Shown here: one piece after another, positions 23,346-32,350 of the stretch
Layout: every line of letters starts with the position of its first letter
Numbering within the stretch: position 1 is the first letter of the stretch
From: Clostridiales bacterium
GTDB taxonomy: Bacteria; Bacillota; Clostridia; Lachnospirales; WQUN01
Length of the DNA stretch: 34,961 nucleotides
Direction of reading: 5' to 3'
Assembly: GCA_031270945.1 (NCBI GenBank)
Contig: JAISWZ010000088.1
Coordinates: 1 to 34,961 of the forward strand
Position numbers and translations under genes: made by a program
The notes under the pieces: model-generated
The model's database searches: none
Told to the model about the DNA's origin: nothing
The model's input: only the letters and a program-made list of their open reading frames with translations

Positions 23346-24332
23346 CTAAAGTTCAAAAAGCGGGGTGCTGAGGTAATGGACACCCGAATCAGCCAACAAG
23401 GCTACAATCCTCTTTCCTGCGTTTTCTGGCCTCTTCGCCAGCTGGATCGCTGTGTATAGCGCCGCTCCTGAGGATTCTCCAACAAGGATGCCCTCGTGCT
23501 TTGCGGCTGCCCTAGCGGCGTCATAAGCGTCTGGAGCTTCTACATCAATCAGCTCATCCCAGAGCTTGCCTTTGTCACGCAAGAGCGGTGCGATAAAGGG
23601 AACCCCGGAAATCGGATGCACTCCCAAAAGCTCAGGCTGCTCTGGGGCTTGGTTTTCGAAGGGGCGAGAGTTCACGCCTGGCTGGTACGCCACAATTTGT
23701 ATTTCAGGATTCTTCTCTTTCAGGTAGCCGCCAGCGCCTAGTATGGTACCTCCTGTTCCAGCTCCAGTGACAAAAAAGTCAATTTTGCCATCAGTGTCTT
23801 CCCAGATCTCTGGACCAGTTGTCCTGTAATGCGCCTTCGGGTTGTCAAGGCTCTCCATTTGGTTCGTGGCGAACGCGTTTAGCGCCACCGATCCTTCCTC
23901 AAGGAGCTTGCCGAAGGCCTTCATTGCGTCCCCGCCATACTCAGCCACGAGTTCAAACAGGCGAGGGTTTGTGAAGATCGTTTCATAGTCCGCGCCAAAA
24001 GCTTTGAGAATCTGCTTGTTCTCATTGCTTGCAGAATCCTGCAGGTAGGCGTGGAACTTGTAGCCCTTCGCGGCCGCGACAGCCGCTAGGCTTATGCTTG
24101 TGTTCCCGCTGGATAGATCGATGATCGTTCCGCCTGGCTTCAGATCGCCTCTCTCTTCAGCCCCTTCAACCATTGACAGCGCTATGCGCTCCTTGACGTT
24201 TTGCGTTGGGTTGAAGAACTCCAGCTTTACTACGATTTCGGCGTTAAGCCCGTACTCTTTCTCCAGCCTATTCAGCCTAACAAGCGGCGTCTTTCCGATC
24301 AGCTCGGTTATGTTGCTAAAAATTCTGCTCAT
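23346..24332 (-). CDS. Cysteine synthase-like PLP enzyme (O-acetylserine sulfhydrylase family), 328 aa
   Basis: Fold-type II PLP enzyme: Lys47 (NVKER) is the Schiff base Lys, GTGGT (192-196) binds phosphate, and the end (GVHYLSTPLF) is CysK-like. Deviations: the loop before Lys is PTQN rather than the usual P(G/A)SS, and the substrate loop SGNTS (75-79) replaces TSGNTG, the site that holds the amino-acid carboxylate. It may use another nucleophile or acceptor. Slightly longer than CysK (about 310). Start ATG 24332 with AAAGGAGC; the frame to 24377 lacks a ribosome site. First gene of the minus-strand operon leading to the MATE, NifX-like and second D/K genes, which suggests sulfur supply or use by the nitrogenase-like system. 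Confidence 0.85.
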   Translation of the reverse strand: MSRIFSNITELIGKTPLVRLNRLEKEYGLNAEIVVKLEFFNPTQNVKERIALSMVEGAEERGDLKPGGTIIDLSSGNTSISLAAVAAAKGYKFHAYLQDSASNENKQILKAFGADYETIFTNPRLFELVAEYGGDAMKAFGKLLEEGSVALNAFATNQMESLDNPKAHYRTTGPEIWEDTDGKIDFFVTGAGTGGTILGAGGYLKEKNPEIQIVAYQPGVNSRPFENQAPEQPELLGVHPISGVPFIAPLLRDKGKLWDELIDVEAPDAYDAARAAAKHEGILVGESSGAALYTAIQLAKRPENAGKRIVALLADSGVHYLSTPLFEL

Positions 24333-25617
24333 AAGTTTGCTCCTTTGGGTTGCTAACGCATTTTTTTCGCGCAGCATATATTTATCCGCAAAGTGCCTAT
24401 CATGTTTTCACGTAAGGACTGCGGGGGTGATTGATGGGATGGATAAAGGAACGGTATGACTTGGAATTTTCTTATCGTTAGCAGGAGCGGCCCGACTGGG
24501 TTCTGAGGCGGGCACCCGATCATCAGTTTAGGAAAAGGATTGCGCAACGCATCCGCCTGACTTGCGGTTTTCTTTAGATCATTGGCTTGCTTTGAATTTC
24601 ATATTATTCATATAGTTCTTATATGATATAATTGTAGATCCATTGATCCAGACTGTCAAGAGGTAATAATATACGAATATTCTCTTGTTAGGCTTATCCA
24701 GCTTGGCTATACTGCTTTATAAAAATTTAAGCAGAGTAAAAAAGTGCGGTATTGTTGAAAGCGAGGATGTTTATTAAATCAAAATCATTTAGACTTATAC
24801 CGGGTTTGATAGGCAAAGCTTATGATCTCTTGATTTTTTAGTCTATCGCTTTTCGCTCACATTTGGAAATATAGACAAGCAAGGCTGTCCGAGCTTTTGA
24901 GAAGCGATATGTTTTTGTCTTTTGGGGATGAGATGAAGGCTGGATGGGAGCATATTTGGTTTTTATTGGTTTGAAATCTTTGTTCAAGCATTGGACATAG
25001 TTAAGTAAGTTGGATTAAGTTGGATTAAGTTGGGTTAAATCATCTGATGAATCTGCTTGTAAATTTACTATTCCAGCACTTTGCTTCTCAAGAGCTCCCC
25101 ACACTTCCACATCCACATTCCCCCACCCCGCTATCGCCTCGCTTTCCTCTTGATTTCCAAATCCAGCTCTAATTAAAACATCTACCCAAATCATCTTGAC
25201 ATACTGGATCCCTGATAATATCACTATACCAAAGCCCTGATATATGATATACTCTGAATATGAGCGTCAAGTTATAGCAGTGTGCGAAATGAACCGCAAC
25301 GCATGACTCATGAGCGTTTCGCTCTTGAATATATCTAAGGATTCTGCCGTAAGAACTCCATCAAGGCTCTAAAACCAAGGCTTTGACTAAAGGCTGATGC
25401 GTTGCGCAAATCTTGTGTTTACGCCATTTGCGTCTATTGGTCCGACGGTTGTTACATCAGAATCATCTAAGAGAATGCCCTGTTTCCCAAGAGCGGCGGA
25501 TAGCGTCTGCCCTGTTTCTGCAAGCGCTAAAATTAAAAGGCTTTAGCGCCGCAAATTTATTTTTATAGGCACCAATTCGAATTCTCAAGCAAGACTGTCA
25601 GGAAAGGGGATTTTTCC
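24333..25617. other. 1.3-kb intergenic region between divergent operons
   Basis: Carries the promoters of the cysteine synthase-like operon (minus) and the kinase gene (plus), but I cannot fix either. A TTGACA at 25196 has no good -10 at 17 nt. Holds a triple TTGGATTAAG direct repeat (25012-25036), family-2 element 25340-25464, and a worn family-1 interior at 25495-25560. A 69-codon minus frame at 25015-25224 has no visible relatives and a weak start. Confidence 0.55.
25340..25464 (-). repeat. Family-2 palindromic element, uninterrupted copy (125 bp)
   Basis: Left end GATTCTGCCGTAAGAAC, right end the reverse complement of GATTCTGATGTAACAAC. Flanked by a perfect 7-bp duplication ATCTAAG (25333-25339 and 25465-25471). 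It is in reverse orientation to the copy at 5486 and lacks the family-1 insert. Confidence 0.85.
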
Positions 25618-28600
25618 TTGTCCTTCATTGAGAAATACGATAAAGGCGTGTGGACCATAGAATCGCTGATAGGCGAAGGCGGCTTCGGGAAGGTTTACAA
25701 AATCTCAAAAGAAGAGTATGGCTGCAAGTACTTCGCGGCCTTGAAGGTCATACCCGTGCCGCAGACAAGCTCTGAGGTGAGCCACTTGATGGCCGAGGGC
25801 TTGAAAGGGGAGTCGCTTCAGGCATACATTGGCGAAATGGTCGAAGACATAATGAAAGAAATAAGGTTTGTCCAGGAATTCGAGGGAACGGCAAACATCA
25901 TAAGCTATGAAGACCACAAGATACTTGAGAACGATGAAATGCCTGGATACTCCATTCTTTTGCGGATGGAGCTTTTGGACAGCCTTGAGAAGGTAGCCCT
26001 TGAAAGAAAGCTAACCGAAGATGACACTGTGCGGCTTGGCATTGACATCTGCCGGGCGCTTGAGCTTTTGGCCAGAAACGACACAATACACCGAGACGTG
26101 AAGCCGGACAACATATTCCTTTCAAAGCACGGAGACTACAAGCTTGGAGACTTCGGGATAGCGAGGCAGATTGAGCGGACAATGTCGGGTTTGTCCAAGA
26201 AGGGAACCCTAACCTTCATGGCCCCTGAGGTATTCAAAAGCCTTGAGTACGGCGCGTCTGTTGACCTTTACTCTCTTGGGCTTGTCATGCACAGGATCCT
26301 GAACAACGGAAGGATGCCCTTTCTTCCGCTTAACGCAAAAAGGCTCACCCCATCTGACAGAGAAGAAGCCTTAAACAAGCGCATGAGCGGTTTGCCGATC
26401 CCTCCGCCAGCGTTCGCGTCTCCAGATCTTTCCGCTATCATTTTGAAGGCTTGCGCTTATGATCGAAAAAACAGGTTCAGGACAGCCGCAGACATGAGAG
26501 AAGCCCTTGAGTCGTACAAGCGGGTAGATGTTGTTGCGGCACCTTTGGCCAAGCCAATTGTAAAAGCAAAGGCAGAATCTAAGGCAGTTGCGGTAGCAAA
26601 GGCTAAGGCTGATGCTAAGCCGGTTGTGGATGCAAAGGGCAAGGCGGAAGCTAAGCCAGTTGTAGATGCAAAGGGTAAGGCAGAAGCAAAGGCTAAGGCG
26701 GAAGCTAAGCCTGTTGTGGTTGCAAAGGCCAAGGCGGATGCTAAGCCTGTTGTGGATGCAAAGGGTAAGGCAGATCTTAAGCCTGTTGTGGATGCAAAGG
26801 CTAAGGCAGAATCCAAGCCGGTTGTGGAATCAAAGGCTAAGGCAGAAGCAAAGCCGGTTGTGGATGCAAAAGCTAAGGCTGAACCTAAGCCGGTTGTGGA
26901 TACAAAGGGCAAGGCGGAAGCTAAGCCTGTTGTAGAAGCAAAGGGTAAGGCAGAACCTAAGCCGGTTGTGGTTGCAAAGGCCAAGGCAGAACCTAAGCCG
27001 GTTGTGGTTGCAAAGGCTAAAGCGGTGCCTGAGATCAAGCCGACTCCTGCGGCAAAACCAGTGCTTGAGACAAAGATAGTTGCTGAGCTTAAGTTGGTGC
27101 CGGGGCTAAAGTCTAAAGCGGTGCCAGTGGCTAAGAAAGCGCCTGAAGCCAAGGCGATTACGGATCCTAAGGCGGTATCTGAGGTTAAGCCAGCGTCAGA
27201 ATCTAAGCCTCTGTCCGAGAGCAAGCCAGCGCTTGAGTCTAAGGCGGTTCCTGCTCCTGAGATTAAATTGGCACCTGAAGCTAAACCAGAGCCTGAATCT
27301 AAGGCAGTTTCGGAGCCCGAGCCTGTGCTTGAAAGTATACCTGTGATTGAGTCCACGCCGGATCCTGAAGTCAAAGCGGTGCCTGAAGCTGAGGCGATAC
27401 CTGAATCCGAGGCAGTGCCTGAATCCGATCTAGCGTTGGAATCTGCGCCAGCGCCTGAGGTTAAGGATGTGCCTGAAGCTAAGGCTGTGCCAGAGTCTAA
27501 GACAGCACCCGTTTTCGAAGACGGTTTGGCGCTTGAAGCTGAACCGGAGGCTGAAATAGAGCCTGAGGCTGAGGCAAGTCCAGCCGACGCGGCCCCCGCC
27601 CTGGCGTCTGCAGACCCAATACCGGACGCGTCAGCCCTTGGCGGCAGAAAATGGGCTTTCGCAAAACTGTTTGACCTGCCAAAGCGCCTGATCGCGTCGG
27701 CGTCATCCGTACGGTCAAAAGCGTCCGGCATTCTCTCTTGGTTTGCGGCCCTTATGCAGGAGCGAAAAGCTCTTTTCATCGCTCTCATATGCCTGTCATT
27801 GATATCAAGCGTTACTCTTGCAATCATTGCCATTTCTTTGCCAAGGACAGGGGGCATATCTATCGTCGAAGCGAATGAGGATCTGCCAACGCCAAGCGCT
27901 TCTTTGGAACCGGATGAAGAAAAGGAAGAAGAGGCTGCTCCATCCTCAACGCCGGATCCTGTTCTTGTTAATCCCGCTAAAACCATTTTATATATAGCAG
28001 AGGGCGAACTCTTTCCGGCAAAGTCGCAAAGCCAAAACATATTCTTTGGGCATTGGGGAGATTACGAGCACAGCGATTGGTTTGGGGACGCCACAAGCTC
28101 CATATTCACTAGCGGAATCGGCATGCTTTCTGACAATTTCGCATTAGAAAACACTTGGATTGAGTACGTGATCCCGCAAGGCTTTTCCTATTTTCAAGCC
28201 GCCATAGGCGTGGACAATAACTGGCGAGGAACCGAAGAGTACGGGACTTCGACGTTTAAGGTTTTTATTGATGGTGAAGAAAAATATTCTATTGAATACA
28301 GCAAGGCTGATATTGCGAAAGAGATCCTGATCGACCTGGGGAGCGACAGCAAGGGCAAACTCTTGAGGCTTGCAGTCGAATATTTAGCGGGTTCTAGTGG
28401 AACCCATGCGGCTTACTGGGGCAACCCCCGCTTTGTTTCAGACGAAACCGAGCTTTATGCAGTGCATGAGTCGGAGGGCAACGACACGCCTTCTACCGCT
28501 AACGCCATAAAACTCAACAGCATGGTCATCGGAAACCTGCGCAAGCCCTATGATTCTGGCGAAAAAGACTGGTATGAGTTCACGTTGGATACCGCAGGGT

Positions 28601-29295
28601 TTGTAGGCGTGGATCTGTTCACCGAATTCATAGACTCTACTGAATCCTACTGGAACTACCGAATAATAAATTACAAAAGTCCTGAATCTTCTGGCTTTCT
28701 GCTAGACGAATACATATTAGGGAATGAATCATTTTCTCACAGTTACCCCATGCTTCTAAAGCCGGGCAAGTACTACTTTGACATGGAATCATCCAATCTT
28801 TGGTCTAACAGCGAATACAAGTTCAGGCTTAACTTTTACCCCAACTACACCTGCGAAAGGGTTATAGAAAATGGGCTTTATGTAATCCAATCAGCCGTAG
28901 ACAGCACAAAGGTCATTGACTGCCCCAAAGCGAGCATGGCTGACGAAGCCAGGATGGTTATGTACTCCTCCCGCAACGGCAACAAGAATCAGCAGTTATT
29001 CGTTACATATAACAACGGCTATTACGGTCTGGAATTCAACCATTCTCTAAAGAGCATGGATGTTCCAAATGGCACCATGGATATTGGAGGCGGCCTCATT
29101 CAGAACAAAAAGCAATCCATCCCAAGCCAGGACTGGCTTATTCTGCCCGCCAAGAATGGATGCTACTATATTGTGTCCAGGATAAACGGCGCATATTTAA
29201 CCGCTTCCACTCTTGAGGATGGGGCGCAGCTCGTGCTGGCCCAGCCTGACCAATCTGAGCGTCAAATGTTTAAATTTAGCCCGGTATCAAGGTAA
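25618..29295 (+). CDS. Transmembrane Ser/Thr kinase with tandem repeats and sugar-binding-type ectodomain, 1225 aa
   Basis: Residues 1-300 are a complete Hanks kinase: GEGGFGKVYK (19-28), Lys43, HRDVKPDN (158-165), DFG 178-180, APE 202-204. Residues 316-465 are 12 full 12-residue repeats (KAKAEAKPVVDA type) plus one half unit; 466-700 is Pro/Glu/Ser/Ala-rich. A membrane helix is at about 717-742 (ALFIALICLSLISS...). Outside: about 790-940 an NPCBM-like beta domain, about 950-1078 a pre-peptidase C-terminal-type domain (NDTPSTANAI... GEKDWYEF), and 1079-1225 a ricin-B-lectin-like domain (NGLYVIQSAVDS, NQQLF). The kinase would be inside and the lectin-like parts outside, suggesting sensing of a cell-wall or external glycan. 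Start is TTG 25618, with AGGGGA 7 nt upstream. A terminator follows. Confidence 0.88.
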   Translation: MSFIEKYDKGVWTIESLIGEGGFGKVYKISKEEYGCKYFAALKVIPVPQTSSEVSHLMAEGLKGESLQAYIGEMVEDIMKEIRFVQEFEGTANIISYEDHKILENDEMPGYSILLRMELLDSLEKVALERKLTEDDTVRLGIDICRALELLARNDTIHRDVKPDNIFLSKHGDYKLGDFGIARQIERTMSGLSKKGTLTFMAPEVFKSLEYGASVDLYSLGLVMHRILNNGRMPFLPLNAKRLTPSDREEALNKRMSGLPIPPPAFASPDLSAIILKACAYDRKNRFRTAADMREALESYKRVDVVAAPLAKPIVKAKAESKAVAVAKAKADAKPVVDAKGKAEAKPVVDAKGKAEAKAKAEAKPVVVAKAKADAKPVVDAKGKADLKPVVDAKAKAESKPVVESKAKAEAKPVVDAKAKAEPKPVVDTKGKAEAKPVVEAKGKAEPKPVVVAKAKAEPKPVVVAKAKAVPEIKPTPAAKPVLETKIVAELKLVPGLKSKAVPVAKKAPEAKAITDPKAVSEVKPASESKPLSESKPALESKAVPAPEIKLAPEAKPEPESKAVSEPEPVLESIPVIESTPDPEVKAVPEAEAIPESEAVPESDLALESAPAPEVKDVPEAKAVPESKTAPVFEDGLALEAEPEAEIEPEAEASPADAAPALASADPIPDASALGGRKWAFAKLFDLPKRLIASASSVRSKASGILSWFAALMQERKALFIALICLSLISSVTLAIIAISLPRTGGISIVEANEDLPTPSASLEPDEEKEEEAAPSSTPDPVLVNPAKTILYIAEGELFPAKSQSQNIFFGHWGDYEHSDWFGDATSSIFTSGIGMLSDNFALENTWIEYVIPQGFSYFQAAIGVDNNWRGTEEYGTSTFKVFIDGEEKYSIEYSKADIAKEILIDLGSDSKGKLLRLAVEYLAGSSGTHAAYWGNPRFVSDETELYAVHESEGNDTPSTANAIKLNSMVIGNLRKPYDSGEKDWYEFTLDTAGFVGVDLFTEFIDSTESYWNYRIINYKSPESSGFLLDEYILGNESFSHSYPMLLKPGKYYFDMESSNLWSNSEYKFRLNFYPNYTCERVIENGLYVIQSAVDSTKVIDCPKASMADEARMVMYSSRNGNKNQQLFVTYNNGYYGLEFNHSLKSMDVPNGTMDIGGGLIQNKKQSIPSQDWLILPAKNGCYYIVSRINGAYLTASTLEDGAQLVLAQPDQSERQMFKFSPVSR

Positions 29296-29308
29296 GACTT
29301 TTGGTTTC

Positions 29309-29343
29309 AAAAAAGCCCGGCCAGCTTTAAGCCGGGTTTTTTT
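29309..29343 (+). terminator. Rho-independent terminator of the kinase gene
   Basis: CCCGGC / GCCGGG stem (29316-29336) preceded by an A-run and followed by seven T. It stands 14 nt after the kinase stop. Confidence 0.9.
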
Positions 29344-29761
29344 GAAATCTTACGAAAATATATTCGAATTGGCGCCAAATTTCGCGATTAATCTCTTTTT
29401 AACTTGACATTCCGACAGAGCCGTATTATGATATTAGGCGATCAAGATTTTTCGTCTCGATTTATACATACACGCGAGTCATCGTTGGCCAGCCAACAAT
29501 GGTTGCCTTTTTTTAGCGACCGAAAACGCTACAAATTTACTTTACGCTCAAGGCGTTGGCTGCTCAACTCGCAAGGGCATATCCCAAAATTTATTTCTGG
29601 GCACCGGAAAAGCCACGCAAGTTCGCTCGCAGTAATTTGGGGATATGCTCTTAGTATGCGCCCCTTGCGTATCCCCAAATAATTATTGGGCTTGCAAAAG
29701 TCGATAATAGGGATATACACACACCGCTCACAAGCTGAGCCATGCAGGAGAGAAAACACCT
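29344..29761. other. Intergenic region with family-1 repeats
   Basis: No gene. Contains copy K and, at about 29666-29715, a very worn second copy (GCGTATCCCCAAATAATT to TAGGGATATAC). The rest is unremarkable; the ribosome site GGAGAG for the next gene is at its end. Confidence 0.6.
29575..29650 (+). repeat. Family-1 element, copy K (76 bp)
   Basis: GGGCATATCCCAAAATT at the left, GGGGATATGCTC at the right, then TTA (29651-29653). The interior has GGCACCGGAAAAGCC, a variant of the common stem. Confidence 0.75.
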
Positions 29762-31105
29762 ATGAAAATCACAACCGATTTCGTCAACAACAGCATTTCA
29801 TCCATCTTCATCATGGAGAAGTCTTTGTTCAAAACTTCTCCAAGCTCGCCCCATGAGATAGAGATTCTGGCTGAGCTTCAGAAGTCCTGGATAAACAATG
29901 ACTCCCTTTCCCCAGAAAAGGCAGAGAACAAAGTCACTCTCTACGATCCGCTCTACAGCTACTATCGGGAAAACGGCATACCGCCAAGTGCGCTGGATCT
30001 CTGTGAAAAGGGCGAGCTGCAAAGGCTTCGCGCATTTGCCGAGAAAGACGGAGGAACGCTAACGCTCTTGGAAGGCGGGCACAGCGCTCACGGCAAAATG
30101 TCTGAGGTTCAGTTCAACCAGGTTTTGCCGCTTCTTAAAGATATCGTATTCTCGCCCTCGTTGGCAGAGTCGATAAGCGCTCTCTTTTGCAACACGGAAT
30201 TGGGCCAGTGGCTTGGCCGAGGCAATGGGATCAAGCTTCCTATTATCGAGCGCAAGAGGCTGCACAACCAGTGCTCCTACTTGAGCCCTACGATGCAGTA
30301 TGTGCTGACTGCCATACTCCTCATAGGGACGCATGGAGGCAAGCCCCCTGCCAATGTCAAGCTCGATCCGGCAATCCTCTCCAACATACGCCGCTTCAAC
30401 GAGGCTTTAGCCAATGAAGAGACCTTTCCTGTCGCCTTGCTGGCAAAAGGCAAGACGGCCTCAGAAGGCAGCTTCCCTGAGTACCCAACAGACGCATGGC
30501 TGGCAAGGTTCTCAGAAACAGGAGCGCTTTTAGGCGTGTACTCCGCCCTTGTCGAAACCCTTGATGTGGTCATGCTCCAGCCTGTGGAGAAAGCCTTTCC
30601 GCCACAGACGTTCGCGCTTGAGTTCTGGGATTTCTGGGCTGGATCAAGCGACAAGAACGTTTTGGAGGATTTCGGCTACGCGATTTTGCGCTTTCACCAA
30701 ATGGTCGAGGAGAGAGGGCTGAAAGAAAAGCCGGATGTTTTATCGAACATAAAGAAAACCATCTCCAAGGACGTGTCTCCTGCGGACAAGCTCTACAGCG
30801 AGAATTTCGAAGGCGCCAACCTCAATTACGACTCTGAATCGGCGAAAGCGGACACGAGGCCTTTGGATGAACTGACAGAGGAAGAGAAGATGGATCTCGG
30901 GTTAGGCGACAGCAGGCTCGCTCTTTCAACTCGCGCTTGTGACTGTCTGGCCAGAGCGAACATACGCACAATCGGGGATGTTGTTTCGAAGAACATCGAC
31001 GATCTCAAGGACATCCAAAACCTGGGACAGACGGCAGTAAACGAAGTTGCTGCCAAGGTGAGGGACTTGGGGTTTATGATCGAGGGATCGGATAGCATAT
31101 GGTAG
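29762..31105 (+). CDS. Unknown protein with C-terminal RNA polymerase alpha-CTD-like domain, 447 aa
   Basis: Residues about 385-445 (LALSTRACDCLARANIRTIGDVV... NLGQTAVNEVAAKVRDLGFMI) match the helix-hairpin-helix fold of the RpoA C-terminal domain, which in RpoA binds UP-element DNA and activators. The N-terminal 370 residues are soluble, helical and not recognised; there is no RpoA N-terminal dimerisation domain, so this is not the polymerase subunit. It could bind DNA, be a decoy or adaptor for regulators, or be part of the defence-like region to its right. ATG 29762 is preceded by GGAGAG. A convergent terminator separates it from the minus-strand protease gene. No partner gene is on the same strand immediately downstream. 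Confidence 0.75.
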   Translation: MKITTDFVNNSISSIFIMEKSLFKTSPSSPHEIEILAELQKSWINNDSLSPEKAENKVTLYDPLYSYYRENGIPPSALDLCEKGELQRLRAFAEKDGGTLTLLEGGHSAHGKMSEVQFNQVLPLLKDIVFSPSLAESISALFCNTELGQWLGRGNGIKLPIIERKRLHNQCSYLSPTMQYVLTAILLIGTHGGKPPANVKLDPAILSNIRRFNEALANEETFPVALLAKGKTASEGSFPEYPTDAWLARFSETGALLGVYSALVETLDVVMLQPVEKAFPPQTFALEFWDFWAGSSDKNVLEDFGYAILRFHQMVEERGLKEKPDVLSNIKKTISKDVSPADKLYSENFEGANLNYDSESAKADTRPLDELTEEEKMDLGLGDSRLALSTRACDCLARANIRTIGDVVSKNIDDLKDIQNLGQTAVNEVAAKVRDLGFMIEGSDSIW

Positions 31106-31242
31106 TTCTTTGTTAGCTACCGGTGATCAGAAAGCGCGGTTTCGCTGGTATCTTTGCTGGCGCAGGAGCGCAGAGCTGCGGTTCTTTAGTTAGTAGAATC
31201 GTAGTTAAGTTAAAAGAAGCTAAGTTAGTCAAATCTCATAAA

Positions 31243-31273
31243 AAACAGCCCTCATCTTTGATGAGGGCTGTTT
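31243..31273. terminator. Bidirectional terminator between convergent genes
   Basis: AAACAGCCCTCAT, loop CTTTG, ATGAGGGCTGTTT: a 13-bp perfect stem, A-run before and T-run after. Serves the alpha-CTD-like gene (plus) and the C39-like protease gene (minus). Confidence 0.9.
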
Positions 31274-31312
31274 CGCTTTGAATTGGCGCATATCCCGTCT
31301 TGGAATATTCAC

Positions 31313-32350
31313 CTATTTAACGCTAGCTACCACGAAACACATGTGGTTAAGTTCGTCCTCCGGGAACGTGCCGGGGAGGAAGTCAAAATTATATATGAAA
31401 CCTTCGGCAGGGTAAACGACATAACCGTCCTGATTATGATCAATAGTGTCGTACGGGTCGGCCAGGACAATGACGTCGTCGCCTTCGTACGGCGTCCCCA
31501 TTGTATCATAGCCGATGATCGTCTGCCAGTGAGCTCCATAGGCGTTCCATCCGACCATGATCGGGTTTCCTGCCGTGATGGTCTCACGAATAAACGACTG
31601 AGTGAACTCTGCATCCACATCCTCGCAGTCAAAGGTTGAGAAAGTCTCAAATCCACCTATGCCATCAAATATGTCTATCATTTGGCGAAGGTTTGTCGCT
31701 CCAGGGGTCTTGCCCCCTACTGGTTCGTTGCGGCCTTGGCGTTCTCCGCGAAGAGCCGAGAGCGTATCCTCGTTGTTGTCTCCAAGCTTATCAAAATAGT
31801 CCAGAACCATGAGCGCGGATGATACGCCGCAACTCCATTCTGACGTCTGCTGCTGAGTCTTGAAGCCTTCGAGGATAGTCAAATGGTCGTTGGACTTTGC
31901 GTTGAAGAAGTCCACTTTGTTGAAGTACGGGCTGTCCTTGTGGTCGCCGATTCTCTCATAGCTATCGGAACCGTACTCCTCATCAAGGTTAACTGAGTAA
32001 GGGATCTTCATTTCGTCCGAGAAGTTGCCCGCTGGCGGGTTAATCTCAACCCTGCCGTTTTCGGCGTTCCAACCGATCTGGACTCCAAGCGACTCGCTGA
32101 CCGACCTGACAGGAAGGTAAGTTGTGTCGTTGTAGTTGATCGCCTCAGCAGGATCGCCATTGGCGTCCTTAACATCGAGCTTCTTGCCGTTAACGAAGAT
32201 CTCCGTTCCGAAAGTTACCTCGATTGCGGTTTTCGTGACCTCCGCAAGCGCCGGAATGCTCGTGAAGAGTATTCCCCCAATTAGGATTCCCGCAACCAAG
32301 CCTTGGGCGCGGAGACCCAGCGCGTTTAACGCGCAAAGCATTTTTTTCAT
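31313..32350 (-). CDS. Secreted C39-like peptidase with copper amine oxidase N-like domain, 345 aa
   Basis: N-terminal signal (MKKMLCALN, then hydrophobic core 16-35 ending IPALAEV). Residues about 40-105 form the CuAO_N1-type domain (FVNGKKLDV, YLPVRSVSESLGV, IGWN), common in clostridial surface proteins and thought to bind the wall. Residues about 150-345 are a papain-like C39_2 domain: Cys in SEWSCGVSS, His in GAHWQTIIGYD, Asp in LADPYD. It likely cleaves peptides outside the cell. ATG 32350 has GGCAGGAA upstream. Monocistronic, ended by the shared terminator. Not a bacteriocin transporter protease, because there is no ABC part. Confidence 0.82.
   Translation of the reverse strand: MKKMLCALNALGLRAQGLVAGILIGGILFTSIPALAEVTKTAIEVTFGTEIFVNGKKLDVKDANGDPAEAINYNDTTYLPVRSVSESLGVQIGWNAENGRVEINPPAGNFSDEMKIPYSVNLDEEYGSDSYERIGDHKDSPYFNKVDFFNAKSNDHLTILEGFKTQQQTSEWSCGVSSALMVLDYFDKLGDNNEDTLSALRGERQGRNEPVGGKTPGATNLRQMIDIFDGIGGFETFSTFDCEDVDAEFTQSFIRETITAGNPIMVGWNAYGAHWQTIIGYDTMGTPYEGDDVIVLADPYDTIDHNQDGYVVYPAEGFIYNFDFLPGTFPEDELNHMCFVVASVK

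Noticed and set aside
25015-25224. Possible 69-aa gene on the minus strand
   Set aside because: No recognisable motif, no ribosome site, and one end consists of the TTGGATTAAG direct repeats. It could be a remnant, but I cannot support it.
26457-28040. A 527-codon open frame on the minus strand inside the large kinase gene
   Set aside because: It is the antisense of the Lys/Ala/Pro repeats; low-complexity Ser/Thr/Ala translation, no ribosome site, and the plus strand codes for clear kinase and ectodomain motifs.
29404-29682. A 92-codon plus frame
   Set aside because: Its second half is translated from family-1 element K; no ribosome site.
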